A stretch of DNA of 40,006 nucleotides. Source: Westiellopsis prolifica IICB1 (lineage in GTDB: Bacteria > Cyanobacteriota > Cyanobacteriia > Cyanobacteriales > Nostocaceae). Location of the stretch: the NCBI RefSeq assembly GCF_004323185.1, contig NZ_NAPS01000003.1, forward strand, positions 300,188 through 340,193, in the 5' to 3' direction. Both the position numbers and the translations under genes were made by a program. Position 1 is the first letter of the stretch. The number at the start of each line of letters is the position of its first letter. The notes below the pieces were generated by a model. The model was given only the letters and a program-made list of their open reading frames with translations. It searched no databases and had not been told where the DNA came from. Positions 1 through 9,550 of this stretch are shown here, piece after piece.

Positions 1-1491
1 CCTGTATGTCAATTGTTGGTCTTCAAATACTACTGCTATTGCATCTGGTGTTTTTTCTACCTGTGCTTCTAATAACTCATGAATACACTTTTGAGTATAT
101 TCAGTCTGAGTCTGGTTCCACTCCACAAGCAACTGATGTCGCTCAATTTCCGTTAACAGCGACAATTCACAAAGACGCTGCTGTGGATTATTTACCATAC
201 CCTCTAGTAAAGTCTGCAAATGTCCCAGCATCCGAGTGAGAGTATCAATGTTAAAGCGATCGCCATCATCGGAAGTAATCTTGAGCAAGAATTCTTCACC
301 AGGAATCACAGTCAGGGTAATCGGATAGTTAGTCTTTTCAAACCCATGAAAATCCTTGATCTGCAAATCTATATCGCTCTGTTGCAAGGAAGCATCTATG
401 GGATAATTCTCAAAAACCACAATACTCTCAAACAAGGATAGACTTTTGGGAACTTCACTCCATCCTTGGATTTTTACTAATGGACAATACTCGTATTGGC
501 GTACCTCTACTAGCTGATCTTTAATTTTTTCTAGCCAAGGCAAAATAAATTCTTCAGGTGATACTTTTACTCTAATCGGCAATGTGTTGATTAACAGCCC
601 TACCATCGACTCGATTTTAGCTAAAGTTGCAGAACGACCAGAAGTTACAGTCCCAAAAACTACATCTTTCTGGCCACTATAGCGGCTTAATAGCAAAGCC
701 CAAGCACCCTGTACCAGAGTATTGAGTGTTAATTGGTGTTGCATTGCGAACTGTCGCAGTGCTGCTGTTGTGACTACAGAAAGCTTTACTTGTTGCTCAT
801 GATAGCTATCGGTTTGAGTCAGTACTTTTCTAGTTAGTTTATTTACTGATATCTGTGTTGGAGTAGTAAAGCCTCTAAGCGTCTCTCGCCAGAAAGCCTC
901 AGCTTCAGATAGGCTTTGTTGCTGTAGCCAGACAATATAACCTCGATATGGGCGAATAGGTTCTAAGCATATATCCTGATTATTGCTAAAAGCTTTGTAA
1001 CAATCAATTACTTCCTTAAAAACTAAGGCAGTAGACCAGCCATCTAACAACAGATGATGATTACTCCAGGTAAAGTTATAGGAGTTTTCCGAAAGTTGAA
1101 TCAGTGTTAGACGCATCAATGGTGGGTGCGTCAATTTAAAGCCAGCAGAGCGATCGCTTTCCCAAAAAAGTTCTAATTTTTGTTGTTGTTCTTCTAAGGA
1201 TAAATGTTGCCAGTTATACTCTTGCCACGGTAGAGATACCTGTCGATGAACAATTTGTACCGGTTCTTTTAAGCCTTCCCAAATAAAGCAGGTTCGTAGA
1301 ATTGCATGTCGTTCTACAATATGTTGCCATGCCCGACGGAATGCTGTAGTGTTGAGTTTTCCTTCGAGAGTCCAGCTTAGTTGTTCAAAATAAACACTAG
1401 ATTTGGTGTCTGCAAGACTATGGAAGAGAATACCCTGCTGCATAGGTGAGAGGGGATAAAAGTCTTCAATGTTTTTGTTTTTCACACCCAT
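1..1491 (-). CDS. Nonribosomal peptide synthetase, second gene of the assembly line (partial: C domain and start of A domain)
   Basis: The minus frame is open from the ATG at 1491 to the left edge (497 codons), so the gene is cut by the window. The N-terminus FYPLSPMQQGILFHSL is the first core motif of a condensation domain. The catalytic motif HHLLLDGW lies near residue 149, and about 440 residues of C domain are followed by the start of an adenylation domain (CIHELLEAQVEKTPDAIAVV). The preceding enzyme ends in an epimerase, so this C domain is expected to be of the DCL type, joining a D-configured donor to the next L-amino acid. Its start is 1 nt after the stop of the upstream NRPS (TAACATG), with GGGAG 9-10 nt upstream, so the two are co-transcribed and probably translationally coupled. 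The specificity of its A domain lies outside the window. Confidence 0.93.
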   Translation of the reverse strand, partial: MGVKNKNIEDFYPLSPMQQGILFHSLADTKSSVYFEQLSWTLEGKLNTTAFRRAWQHIVERHAILRTCFIWEGLKEPVQIVHRQVSLPWQEYNWQHLSLEEQQQKLELFWESDRSAGFKLTHPPLMRLTLIQLSENSYNFTWSNHHLLLDGWSTALVFKEVIDCYKAFSNNQDICLEPIRPYRGYIVWLQQQSLSEAEAFWRETLRGFTTPTQISVNKLTRKVLTQTDSYHEQQVKLSVVTTAALRQFAMQHQLTLNTLVQGAWALLLSRYSGQKDVVFGTVTSGRSATLAKIESMVGLLINTLPIRVKVSPEEFILPWLEKIKDQLVEVRQYEYCPLVKIQGWSEVPKSLSLFESIVVFENYPIDASLQQSDIDLQIKDFHGFEKTNYPITLTVIPGEEFLLKITSDDGDRFNIDTLTRMLGHLQTLLEGMVNNPQQRLCELSLLTEIERHQLLVEWNQTQTEYTQKCIHELLEAQVEKTPDAIAVVFEDQQLTYR

Positions 1492-1492
1492 G

Positions 1493-4400
1493 TTACATAT
1501 CTCCCATAGCTGCTGTAATAGCATCGAGATCGGTTTGATCCCATTGACTTTGCTTAAACTCAGCGAAATCGGAAGGGGTAAAACTACCTGTATCCTGAGA
1601 CTGACAATGAGCAATAAGCGATCGCAGTGCTTTAATAAAGTTTTGAGCAAGTACTTCAATCGTGGTTTGTCGATGGACTTTATTGCTGTAAGACCAGTTT
1701 ACTTTCAGATTTCCCTGATAAATACCACTATTAATTTCCAGTAAGTAAGTTCTTTTACTTCTCAAACTGCGAGTAGAACCACTGGTTCCCTGCACTAAGT
1801 TGAACAAAGATGATTCTGGTAAAAGTTGATCGAATTGTCCCAAATAATTAAAAATTACTTCAGCCTTTGACAAAGAAAATTGCTCGCTTATTCTTTGATC
1901 CCGATTTAGATAGCGCAGTAATCCATAGCCTACACCTCGATTCGGAATTGCTCGTAGCTGCTCTTTAATCGACTTTAGAGCTGTTCCTTGATCTCTGGTA
2001 TTTGCAAGATTTAGATGTACAGGAAATATAGTTGTGAACCAACCCACAGTCCTTGATAAATCCACATCATCGAAGATTTCTTCTCGTCCATGTCCTTCTA
2101 AATCAATGATAAGAGAACTTTCCCCCGTCCATTGGTTAAATGTTTGTATAAGTGCTGTTAATAATACATCATTAATTTGTGTTCGGTAAGCTGCTGGTAC
2201 TTGTTGCAATAAAGTTTGAGTTTCTTCGACAGACAGCGATACCGATACAACAGAACTAGTTTCTTCTAAATTATGTTCACCAGGAAAATCTCTTGGTATA
2301 GGCGAAACCAATTGATGTTGTGTTGTCAGCCAAAAGTCTAGCTCTGAAAGTAGTGTTGAAGATTGTGCATATTTTTGTAGACAGCTAGACCATTGTTTAT
2401 AAGATGTTGTTTTGGGTGGCAAGTTTATAGCTTTACCTTGACTAATTTGCTGATAAGCTGTTTGAAAATCTTCAATTAAAATTCGCCAAGAAACACCATC
2501 AACAACTAAATGGTGAATAATCCAAAGCAAGCGGTTAGGTTGATTTTCACCCAAATTGAACAGCGCAACCCAAAATAACGGCCCTTGTGAGAGATTTAAG
2601 CTAGCTTGTAGTTTATCAGCCGCTGCTTCTATTGCTTGTGCTTGTTTATCTTTTGGTAATGCTGAAAAATCGAAGCGTGTCAATGGTATGAGATCATTAG
2701 GACCAGTGATTAGTGCTTGAGTACTAGATTCCTCCTGGATAAATTGTAAACGTAGAACATCATGATGTTTTTGTAGGGATTCTAGGATTTTCTCTAACAG
2801 TTCTGGGTCAAGATTCTGCTTACTTTCTAACAACACTGATTGATTCCAGTGGTGTGGTTCTGGTTGGTTTTGTTCAAAAAACCAATGCTGAATAGGGGTT
2901 AATTCTAACAAACCAGTTACTATCATCTGCTCGGCTGAGATTTTTTTGGTTGTTCCAGCAACAACCGCTAGTTGAGCAATTGTTTGATATTGAAACAATT
3001 GTTTAGTAGTCAGATTTAACCCAACTTGGTTAGCTTTAAATATTACTTGCAAGCTCAGGATAGAATCTCCGCCTAACGTAAAAAAGTTATCATTTATACC
3101 TATTTTTTCTAAACCTAATACCTCTGTCCAGATAGCAGATAACTGTTTTTCAACATTTGTTCTTGGTTCAACAAAGGTTTCTTTGAGTTCTAAATGTACT
3201 GTATCAGGTGCTTTTAATGCCTTGCGATCAACCTTACCATTCGGTGTGAGTGGTAATGAATCTAATATTACAAAAGCTACTGGAATCATGTAGCTTGGTA
3301 ACTTTGATTCTAGAAAATCACGTAGTTCAGGAATTATAAGTGTTTGTGCTTTTTGCGGAACTATATAGGCGACTAAACGTTTAGAATCTGCTGAATCTTC
3401 ACGTACTACAGCTACAGTTTCTCGGACTGCTGAGTGTTGATTGATAACTGCTTCAATTTCTCCGAGTTCAATACGGAAACCTCGTAGCTTGATTTGGTTA
3501 TCAATCCGACCAATGTACTCTATTTCTCCATTTGGTAGATAGCGGGCTAAATCTCCTGTTTTGTACAACCGTTCCCCTGTCTGATTTGTGTAGGGATTGG
3601 GAATAAATTTATCCGCAGTCAGTTCTGCTTTATTTAAATAACCCCTAGCTAATCCAATTCCACCAATGTGCAATTCACCCACTACACCTGTTGGTACTGG
3701 TTGTAAATATTGGTCTAGAATGTATAACTGAGTATTAGCAATTGGTCTACCAATAGGTATAGAACCCGAATCATGCTTTCCAATTGGTACTTGATAAACA
3801 CAACAGCCTACTACTGTTTCTGTTGGACCGTATTCGTTGACTAATATCGTATCTGGAGCTATATCTTGCCAGAAGGTAATACTTTCAGCTAATAAATTTT
3901 CTCCACCAATAATAAACGCTCTAGTTTTATTTGCGATCTCTTCTTGGGATAACTGTTGCTTCAGCAAATCTAAATGAGCGGGGGTGATTTTCACTAAACT
4001 TAAATTAGAGCTTTTCTTTAAAGCTTGAGAAAGGGTTTCAATACCTTGTTCTTCTGATAGTAATTCTACTGTGCGACCAACTAATAAAGGAGAAAAAAGA
4101 CTAGTGATTGTTAAATCAAAACCTAAAGGAGAGTGAACTAAAGTTCCGACTCCTTGTTCTACTGCATATCTTTGGGTACACCAACTTAGGTAGTTAACTA
4201 ATCCTTGATGAGGAATTAACGTTCCTTTGGGTTTACCAGTGGAACCAGAGGTGTAAATAACGTAGGCTAAATTTAAGGTAGTTGTCGTAGTAATTAAATT
4301 CTCATTTTTTTGTTGATTGATAATTTCCCAATCACTATCTATACAAATAACTTGAATTTGATTTGTAGAAAAATCTGTCATTAAATGCTGTTGCGTCACC

Positions 4401-7400
4401 AGCACAGACATTTGAGAGTCATTTAGTATAAAGCTTCTTCTTGCTAAGGGGTAGTTAGGCTCAATCGGTACATAAGCACCACCTGCTTTGAGAATGCCTA
4501 ATAGTCCAATGACCATATCGAGCTTACGCTCTAGACAAATCCCGACCAATACTTCTGGTTTGACTCCCAGCTGTTGCAAATAATGTGCTAGTTGATTTGC
4601 TCTGGCGTTGAGTTCACAATATGTCAATTTTTGGTCTTCAAATACTACTGCAACTGCATCTGGTGTTTTGTCTACCTGGGCTTCAAATAACTCATGAATG
4701 CACTTATCTTGAGGATAGTCTGTTTTGGTATTATTCCACTCAACTAATAACTGTCGTAATTCAGATGATGTAAGTAATTGTAAGTCTGAGATGCGCTGTT
4801 GAGAATTCCTAACTATGCTTTCTAGTAAAGTCTGAAAATGTCCCAGCATCCGGGTAATAGTATCTGCATTAAATAAATCCGTGTTGTACTCGCAAGTAGC
4901 AATTAATCCTTGCTCGGAGTCCTCCATAAACAAGGTCAAATCAAACTTAGATGTGCCGTTGTACACTTCCTCATAACTAACCGATATATCCGCTAGATTG
5001 AGATTGGGTTTTGGCACATTTTGCAGAACAAACATCACCTGAAAGAGTGGGTTGTAGCTCAAGTCTCTGTTTGGCTGTAGTTCTTCTACTAACTTTTCAA
5101 AAGGTAAGTCTTGATGAACATAAGCTTCTAAAGCAGTTGACTTCACCCGCGCTAACAACTCCTGAAAACTCAGGTCGTTAGAAAGGTTTGTACGCAAAAC
5201 TAAAACATTGACAAAAAATCCTATTAATGATTCAATTTCTGCTCTGTTACGATTGGCAATTGGTGAACCAACTAAAATATCAGTCTGACCTGTGTAGCGA
5301 TACAGCAAGATTTTGAAAGCTGTAAGCAAGGTCATAAATAGAGTTACTCCCTGGTGACGGCTCAATTTCTTGAGTTCTTTTGTCAAGTTTGGCGAAAGAA
5401 CTGATTTCGCTTGAGCGCCTTTGAAGGTTTGAACTGCTGATCGCGGACGATCAGTTGGTAAATTCAGTACAGGAAGTTCACCACTCAACTTTTGCTTCCA
5501 ATAAATCAATAATGCTTGAATGCGATCGCTCTCACAATTCAGCCATTGTTGTTGCCAATTGACAAAATCTCTATACTGGATAGGTAATTCCGCAAGTGGT
5601 GAAAGTTCACCACCGGAAAATGCTTTATAAAGCGCAGTTAGTTCTTTGATGAAAACACCGATAGACCAGCCATCTGCAATTATATGATGAAAACTCACAA
5701 TTAAATGATAATTTTTATCATTTAATTGTAAAATTTTAGCACGTAGAAGTGATTGAGCAGATAAATCAAAGGGCTGCTGTGCTAATTCCCTAGCCAAACG
5801 TTGTGCTGTGCTATTGCGTTCATTTTCTGATAGTGATCGTAAGTCTTGAACTGCCAAGGTTAAGGGTACAGCTTGATTGGTGACTTGGACAGGTTGTCCA
5901 TCTACCACTGTAAAGCTTGTACGTAATACTTCGTGTCGTCTAATAATTTCGTTCAGACTATCTTCTAAGACAGCTAGGTTAACGCAACCTGTGAACTGAA
6001 TAACTATAGGAATATTATATGTAGGAGCATCGGGATTTAGCTGGTTGATAAACCATAATCCCTGCTGGTCAAAAGATAGAGGATAAATAGATGTATATGT
6101 ATTTTGTTGTTGAGTATGTTGAGTCAGAGATAGTGACGGTAGTCCATCTGTCGTCATTTGAGCAAGGATTTTAGTGACGAGCGATCGCGTACTCATCCCT
6201 GCAAAAAAGTCTGCTACCGATACTTCTACTTCAAATTCAACTTCAATCCGATTTTTCAACTCAAATACTTTTAAAGAGTCAAGTCCGAGAGTGCTTAATG
6301 GTTCTTGAGGATTAATATCATCTGCTGTAATTGCCAGTACTCCTGCTAAGAGTTCAATGAGATATGATTCTAAAAGTGGTTGACATTCTCTGGGGGAAAG
6401 CGCCAAAAGTTCCGAACGCTGTAATTGACTTTCTTTTCTGGCAATATTACTAATTTTGAGAATGTTACTTGCAACTACATTGAGTTCACCTTTCTCAAAC
6501 TGAGTCCGAGTAGCACGTCTTTGAATCTTACCACTGGAAGTTTTGGGAATACTACCTGGTTTAATCAAGACTACAGCATAAACTTGTATCTCATGCTCTT
6601 CAGTAACTGCTTGGCGAATAGCAGAGATTACTTCTTCTAAATTTGGCTTGGCGCGAAACTCTAATTCTTGTACGACTACTAGCCGTTCTTCATGATTAAC
6701 TTCGATTGTAAATGCTGCACCAGCACCAGAACGCAATGATGGATGACTGCGTTCTGCGGTCGATTCTATATCCTGCGGATAAAGATTTCGACCACGAGTA
6801 ATAATTAAATCTTTGGCTCTTCCTGTAATGAAAAGCTCGCCATTGTGCAAAAATCCTAAATCTCCCGTCCGCAAGAATGGCCCGTTACCTGTGTCTGATA
6901 GATAAGCGTGGAAGGTTTCTTTTGTCTGTTGAGGACGATTCCAATAACCTTGACCAACACTCGGCCCAGATACCCAGATTTCTCCGATTTCATCTACTTT
7001 ACAACTACTGAGTGTTTCTGAATTGGCAATGACTACCTCTTGTTCTGGTATAACTCGACCACAACTGACAAAATGATAAGCATCTTCATCTTGAGCAGAT
7101 GATTCTACCACGCGATGGGATTCTAATGCAGATTTTGCAACTGTTTTGATAGTTGGTACTGTCAGCTTCTCCACGCCAGAAACCATTAGAGTTGTTTCAG
7201 CCATTCCGTAACAAGGGTAGAAGGCTTGTTTACGAAAACCACACTCAGCAAAAGCTTCTGCAAACCGTTCTAAAGTATCATACCGAATCGGTTCAGCACC
7301 GTTAAATGCCACACTCCAACTACTCAAGTCAAGAGTTTGTTTTTGTTCAGGAGTAATTTTTTGAGTACATAATTCATAGGCAAAATTAGGGGCGCCACTC

Positions 7401-8209
7401 GTTGTACCTTTATATTGGGAAATAGCTTGCAACCAACGATAAGGACGTTGAAGAAAAGAAGCTGGAGGCATTAAGATACAAGGGAAACCTCCATACAAAG
7501 GTTGCAATATTCCACCAATCAGACCCATATCATGGTAAGTTGGCAACCATGAGACAAACTTACTCTCGGTTGAATGCTCCATGAATTGGTAAGTCGTAGC
7601 AGCATTATGTATTAAATTTCCATGACTTATCATTACACCCTTGGGTGTGCCTGTAGAACCAGAGGTATATTGCAGAAAAGCTAGAGTGTTTTGATCAATA
7701 GAAGGTTCTTGCCAAGTGTCTTCTATTCCTAGAGCAAGATTATCAGTAGTTAACCATTGCAAAGATTCTACATCAGTCTTTTGTGTCATTAAAGACTGCA
7801 CTGTAGATATAATTTCTGTTGTTGTCAGAGCGATCGCTGCTTGTGCATCTGTGGAAATTGCTTTGATTCTTGGTATATTGCGCTCATTTCGAGGCGGATA
7901 TGCTGTTACAGCTACGACTCCCGCGTATAAGCAACCAAAAAAAGCGACTAAAAAATCTAGCCCTGGGGGATAAAGTAGTAAAGCTCGTTCCCCAGTCAAA
8001 CCCAATGCTTGTAACTGAGCAGCTACTCGACGCGATCGCCTATCTAGTTCTTGATAGGTTAATGTTGCTTTTTCTATTTCCCCATCTAATAAAAAGGTAA
8101 AAGCATCTGTATATGGCTGCGTAGAGCTTCTGAGACGCAGTAATTCGACGACTGTAGAAAAATCATCCAAATGATCAGAGGAGCTATGAGAAAATTTACT
8201 CATTTTCAT
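1493..8209 (-). CDS. Lipopeptide-initiating NRPS: FAAL - carrier - C - A(Asn-like) - carrier - E
   Basis: This 2238-aa enzyme starts a lipopeptide. A fatty-acyl-AMP ligase domain (about residues 15-600, ATP motif YTSGSTGTPKG near 181) loads a fatty acid on a carrier domain (GLDSLKVFEL, Ser near 645). A starter-type condensation domain follows (HHIIADGWS near 843), then an adenylation domain (YTSGSTGKPKG near 1321; NGKVDRKAL at its end), a second carrier (LGGDSILSL near 1715) and an epimerisation domain (HHLVVDGVSW near 1903, NYLGQFD near 2125). Aligning the A domain with the GrsA numbering by eye gives the code D-L-T-K-I-G-E-V-G-K, one residue from the classical Asn code DLTKLGEVGK. The predicted product of this module is N-acyl-D-Asn. 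There is no thioesterase, so the chain passes to the next NRPS. In-frame ATGs lie at 8209 and 8203; neither has a strong ribosome-binding site. Domain order is sure; the amino acid is inferred. Confidence 0.95.
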   Translation of the reverse strand: MKMSKFSHSSSDHLDDFSTVVELLRLRSSTQPYTDAFTFLLDGEIEKATLTYQELDRRSRRVAAQLQALGLTGERALLLYPPGLDFLVAFFGCLYAGVVAVTAYPPRNERNIPRIKAISTDAQAAIALTTTEIISTVQSLMTQKTDVESLQWLTTDNLALGIEDTWQEPSIDQNTLAFLQYTSGSTGTPKGVMISHGNLIHNAATTYQFMEHSTESKFVSWLPTYHDMGLIGGILQPLYGGFPCILMPPASFLQRPYRWLQAISQYKGTTSGAPNFAYELCTQKITPEQKQTLDLSSWSVAFNGAEPIRYDTLERFAEAFAECGFRKQAFYPCYGMAETTLMVSGVEKLTVPTIKTVAKSALESHRVVESSAQDEDAYHFVSCGRVIPEQEVVIANSETLSSCKVDEIGEIWVSGPSVGQGYWNRPQQTKETFHAYLSDTGNGPFLRTGDLGFLHNGELFITGRAKDLIITRGRNLYPQDIESTAERSHPSLRSGAGAAFTIEVNHEERLVVVQELEFRAKPNLEEVISAIRQAVTEEHEIQVYAVVLIKPGSIPKTSSGKIQRRATRTQFEKGELNVVASNILKISNIARKESQLQRSELLALSPRECQPLLESYLIELLAGVLAITADDINPQEPLSTLGLDSLKVFELKNRIEVEFEVEVSVADFFAGMSTRSLVTKILAQMTTDGLPSLSLTQHTQQQNTYTSIYPLSFDQQGLWFINQLNPDAPTYNIPIVIQFTGCVNLAVLEDSLNEIIRRHEVLRTSFTVVDGQPVQVTNQAVPLTLAVQDLRSLSENERNSTAQRLARELAQQPFDLSAQSLLRAKILQLNDKNYHLIVSFHHIIADGWSIGVFIKELTALYKAFSGGELSPLAELPIQYRDFVNWQQQWLNCESDRIQALLIYWKQKLSGELPVLNLPTDRPRSAVQTFKGAQAKSVLSPNLTKELKKLSRHQGVTLFMTLLTAFKILLYRYTGQTDILVGSPIANRNRAEIESLIGFFVNVLVLRTNLSNDLSFQELLARVKSTALEAYVHQDLPFEKLVEELQPNRDLSYNPLFQVMFVLQNVPKPNLNLADISVSYEEVYNGTSKFDLTLFMEDSEQGLIATCEYNTDLFNADTITRMLGHFQTLLESIVRNSQQRISDLQLLTSSELRQLLVEWNNTKTDYPQDKCIHELFEAQVDKTPDAVAVVFEDQKLTYCELNARANQLAHYLQQLGVKPEVLVGICLERKLDMVIGLLGILKAGGAYVPIEPNYPLARRSFILNDSQMSVLVTQQHLMTDFSTNQIQVICIDSDWEIINQQKNENLITTTTTLNLAYVIYTSGSTGKPKGTLIPHQGLVNYLSWCTQRYAVEQGVGTLVHSPLGFDLTITSLFSPLLVGRTVELLSEEQGIETLSQALKKSSNLSLVKITPAHLDLLKQQLSQEEIANKTRAFIIGGENLLAESITFWQDIAPDTILVNEYGPTETVVGCCVYQVPIGKHDSGSIPIGRPIANTQLYILDQYLQPVPTGVVGELHIGGIGLARGYLNKAELTADKFIPNPYTNQTGERLYKTGDLARYLPNGEIEYIGRIDNQIKLRGFRIELGEIEAVINQHSAVRETVAVVREDSADSKRLVAYIVPQKAQTLIIPELRDFLESKLPSYMIPVAFVILDSLPLTPNGKVDRKALKAPDTVHLELKETFVEPRTNVEKQLSAIWTEVLGLEKIGINDNFFTLGGDSILSLQVIFKANQVGLNLTTKQLFQYQTIAQLAVVAGTTKKISAEQMIVTGLLELTPIQHWFFEQNQPEPHHWNQSVLLESKQNLDPELLEKILESLQKHHDVLRLQFIQEESSTQALITGPNDLIPLTRFDFSALPKDKQAQAIEAAADKLQASLNLSQGPLFWVALFNLGENQPNRLLWIIHHLVVDGVSWRILIEDFQTAYQQISQGKAINLPPKTTSYKQWSSCLQKYAQSSTLLSELDFWLTTQHQLVSPIPRDFPGEHNLEETSSVVSVSLSVEETQTLLQQVPAAYRTQINDVLLTALIQTFNQWTGESSLIIDLEGHGREEIFDDVDLSRTVGWFTTIFPVHLNLANTRDQGTALKSIKEQLRAIPNRGVGYGLLRYLNRDQRISEQFSLSKAEVIFNYLGQFDQLLPESSLFNLVQGTSGSTRSLRSKRTYLLEINSGIYQGNLKVNWSYSNKVHRQTTIEVLAQNFIKALRSLIAHCQSQDTGSFTPSDFAEFKQSQWDQTDLDAITAAMGDM

Positions 8210-8251
8210 TCCAACTCAACACCATATATAAATTATTTTCTCATCAGAGTA

Positions 8252-8470
8252 TCAATGAAACATTGTTTTCAAAAATCCCATCAATTCCTTGATTTTTCCC
8301 GAAGAAATTGCATAAGAGAGATAAGGAGGCACAATATTCAAAAAATTCCAATGGTTAGCAACATCTTCAATCACAAAAGGCTGATGTTGTTTCCAAATCT
8401 CTAAAAATTGCTTGGTGCTAGGTTTTTTAATTCTTAAAATAGATGCACTCATTTGAAGTTCGATTGTCAT
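8252..8470 (-). pseudogene. N-terminal remnant of a cupin-like (JmjC/Cupin_8-type) protein
   Basis: A 72-codon frame starts at an ATG with a good ribosome-binding site (GGAG about 5 nt upstream) and ends 42 nt before the NRPS start. Residues such as KPSTKQFLEIWKQHQPFVIE resemble the N-terminal strand of cupin-like Fe(II)/2-oxoglutarate hydroxylase relatives, where a phrase of the type 'F..W...QPFVI.....W' is common. Those proteins are usually 250-350 residues and carry an HxD...H iron site, which is absent here, so this looks truncated after its first domain segment. It lies in the same orientation as the NRPS and may share its transcript. A real small protein cannot be excluded. Family assignment is by eye and is tentative. 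Confidence 0.45.
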
Positions 8471-8606
8471 AAAAACTCCAACATTCTCATTTACTTTTAC
8501 TGGAAGTTTTATGCTATTTTCTAGCCATTGCTATTTATTACTTTTATAAATAATTTATTGGGTGTACGTCCTGCTTTTGATTCAGAGCAAATATTCCGGA
8601 CGTGTC

Positions 8607-8670
8607 TAAGTAAGTCGGCGGGAATAAACGTAATTATGTTATGGAAAGTAAACAAGCCTAAAATTCTTAC
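8607..8670 (+). repeat. 64-nt dispersed repeat, copy 1
   Basis: TAAGTAAGTCGGCGGGAATA at its left end and AAACAAGCCTAAAATTCTTAC at its right end recur in the same order and spacing at 18291-18354, with a few mismatches in the middle. No coding content is seen. Confidence 0.8.
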
Positions 8671-9154
8671 TAAGAACATAATAAGGTTTTATTTTTAGTC
8701 AAACCCAATCTTTATAATTGAGCAACTATTTAACGCGATCGCTTATCTAAATTCTTGAGCGGAATTCAGAAGTCAGGAGTAAGCAAGAATTTTTATCGGG
8801 GTTGTAGACCAAAATACTGAACCTCACTAACTTGCAATCCACTGTAACTAGTTCAGCCAACCACTTAGATTGTCTAAACGTTGATATACGGTGATTTACT
8901 TGGATAAATATTTAGGTTAATGCAAGTAATTTTTATTTATCTTTGATTACACTAACGATAATTAATTGCTTTAGCAAGAGACTATATATAGACATTAATT
9001 ATCATGTTTTTTTTGATCATCAGCTTTACTTATTAATATAAAATGATTGACATTTTTTAGCACAAGACAGTTCTGGCTTTTGATGCTATTTGGAAGCGCC
9101 TACACAGATCGATTATAGGTTTAATACGAGGAGCAGTCTGTTTCATTGTGGTGA

Positions 9155-9331
9155 GATCCCCGACTTAAAGGATACAGCTGGCGAATCAGGGGTGACACCC
9201 CTCACCGACGATTTTTCGTCATTCCACCAGATGTAGAGACGCGCCATGGCGCGTCTCTACAACCAATTTGTGGGCGAACGAGGGGTTTGACCCCCTATTC
9301 GCCAGCTGCATCCTTTAAGAAGTCGGGGATC
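9155..9331. repeat. Nested palindromic element (MITE-like)
   Basis: The outer arms GATCCCCGACTT...GGATACAGCTGGCGAAT and their near-complement ATTCGCCAGCTGCATCC...AAGTCGGGGATC pair over about 45 nt. At the centre, 9233-9260 is a perfect 28-nt palindrome, GTAGAGACGCGCCA followed by its complement. The inner palindrome belongs to a motif seen elsewhere in the window (14058, 35785, 35994). It looks like a small non-autonomous element into which a second repeat has inserted. Confidence 0.8.
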
Positions 9332-9475
9332 TTGTCAATCCCTAATCTCTCTTTACCAAGCAAGTATCTGGCTTAGGAGTAATTATTATTTATGATTTAT
9401 ACCTAAATAAAAAATATTATTAATTGTCTTGTGTGTTGTGTCGCTCTGTAATATGATTCAATTAACTTAAACTAA

Positions 9476-9502
9476 ATGACAATTATTTGCAAATTTTGTC
9501 AT
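9476..9502. promoter_or_regulatory. 27-nt palindrome upstream of the TonB receptor, candidate operator
   Basis: ATGACAA (9476-9482) and TTGTCAT (9496-9502) are perfect inverted arms, and the centre ATTTGCAAAT is itself a palindrome. Only one stretch of three bases breaks full symmetry. It ends about 48 nt before the receptor ATG. Because siderophore receptors are usually iron-repressed, Fur is the natural candidate, but the match to a Fur box is not convincing enough to name it. Confidence 0.5.
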
Positions 9503-9550
9503 GATGTTTTCAGGTACAGGCAAGTAGTGTGATTGAGTGAAAGCGGATAA

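Larger units (their letters stand above)
8471..9550. other. Divergent intergenic region between the NRPS operon and the TonB receptor gene
   Basis: About 1.1 kb without a credible gene. It must hold the promoters of the leftward NRPS unit and the rightward receptor. It contains one copy of a 64-nt dispersed repeat (8607-8670), a 177-nt nested palindromic element (9155-9331), AT-rich stretches such as ACGATAATTAATTGC near 8950, and a 27-nt palindrome at 9476-9502 close to the receptor start. Confidence 0.7.

Noticed and set aside
7716-8100. Two overlapping plus-strand frames of 76-85 codons opposite the FAAL domain
   Set aside because: They lie wholly within the NRPS gene on the other strand, have no family resemblance and no ribosome-binding site; they are antisense shadows.
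8931-9010. AT-rich GATAATTAATT sequences as Fur boxes for the NRPS promoter
   Set aside because: Matches to the Fur consensus are too poor to separate from the AT-rich background.
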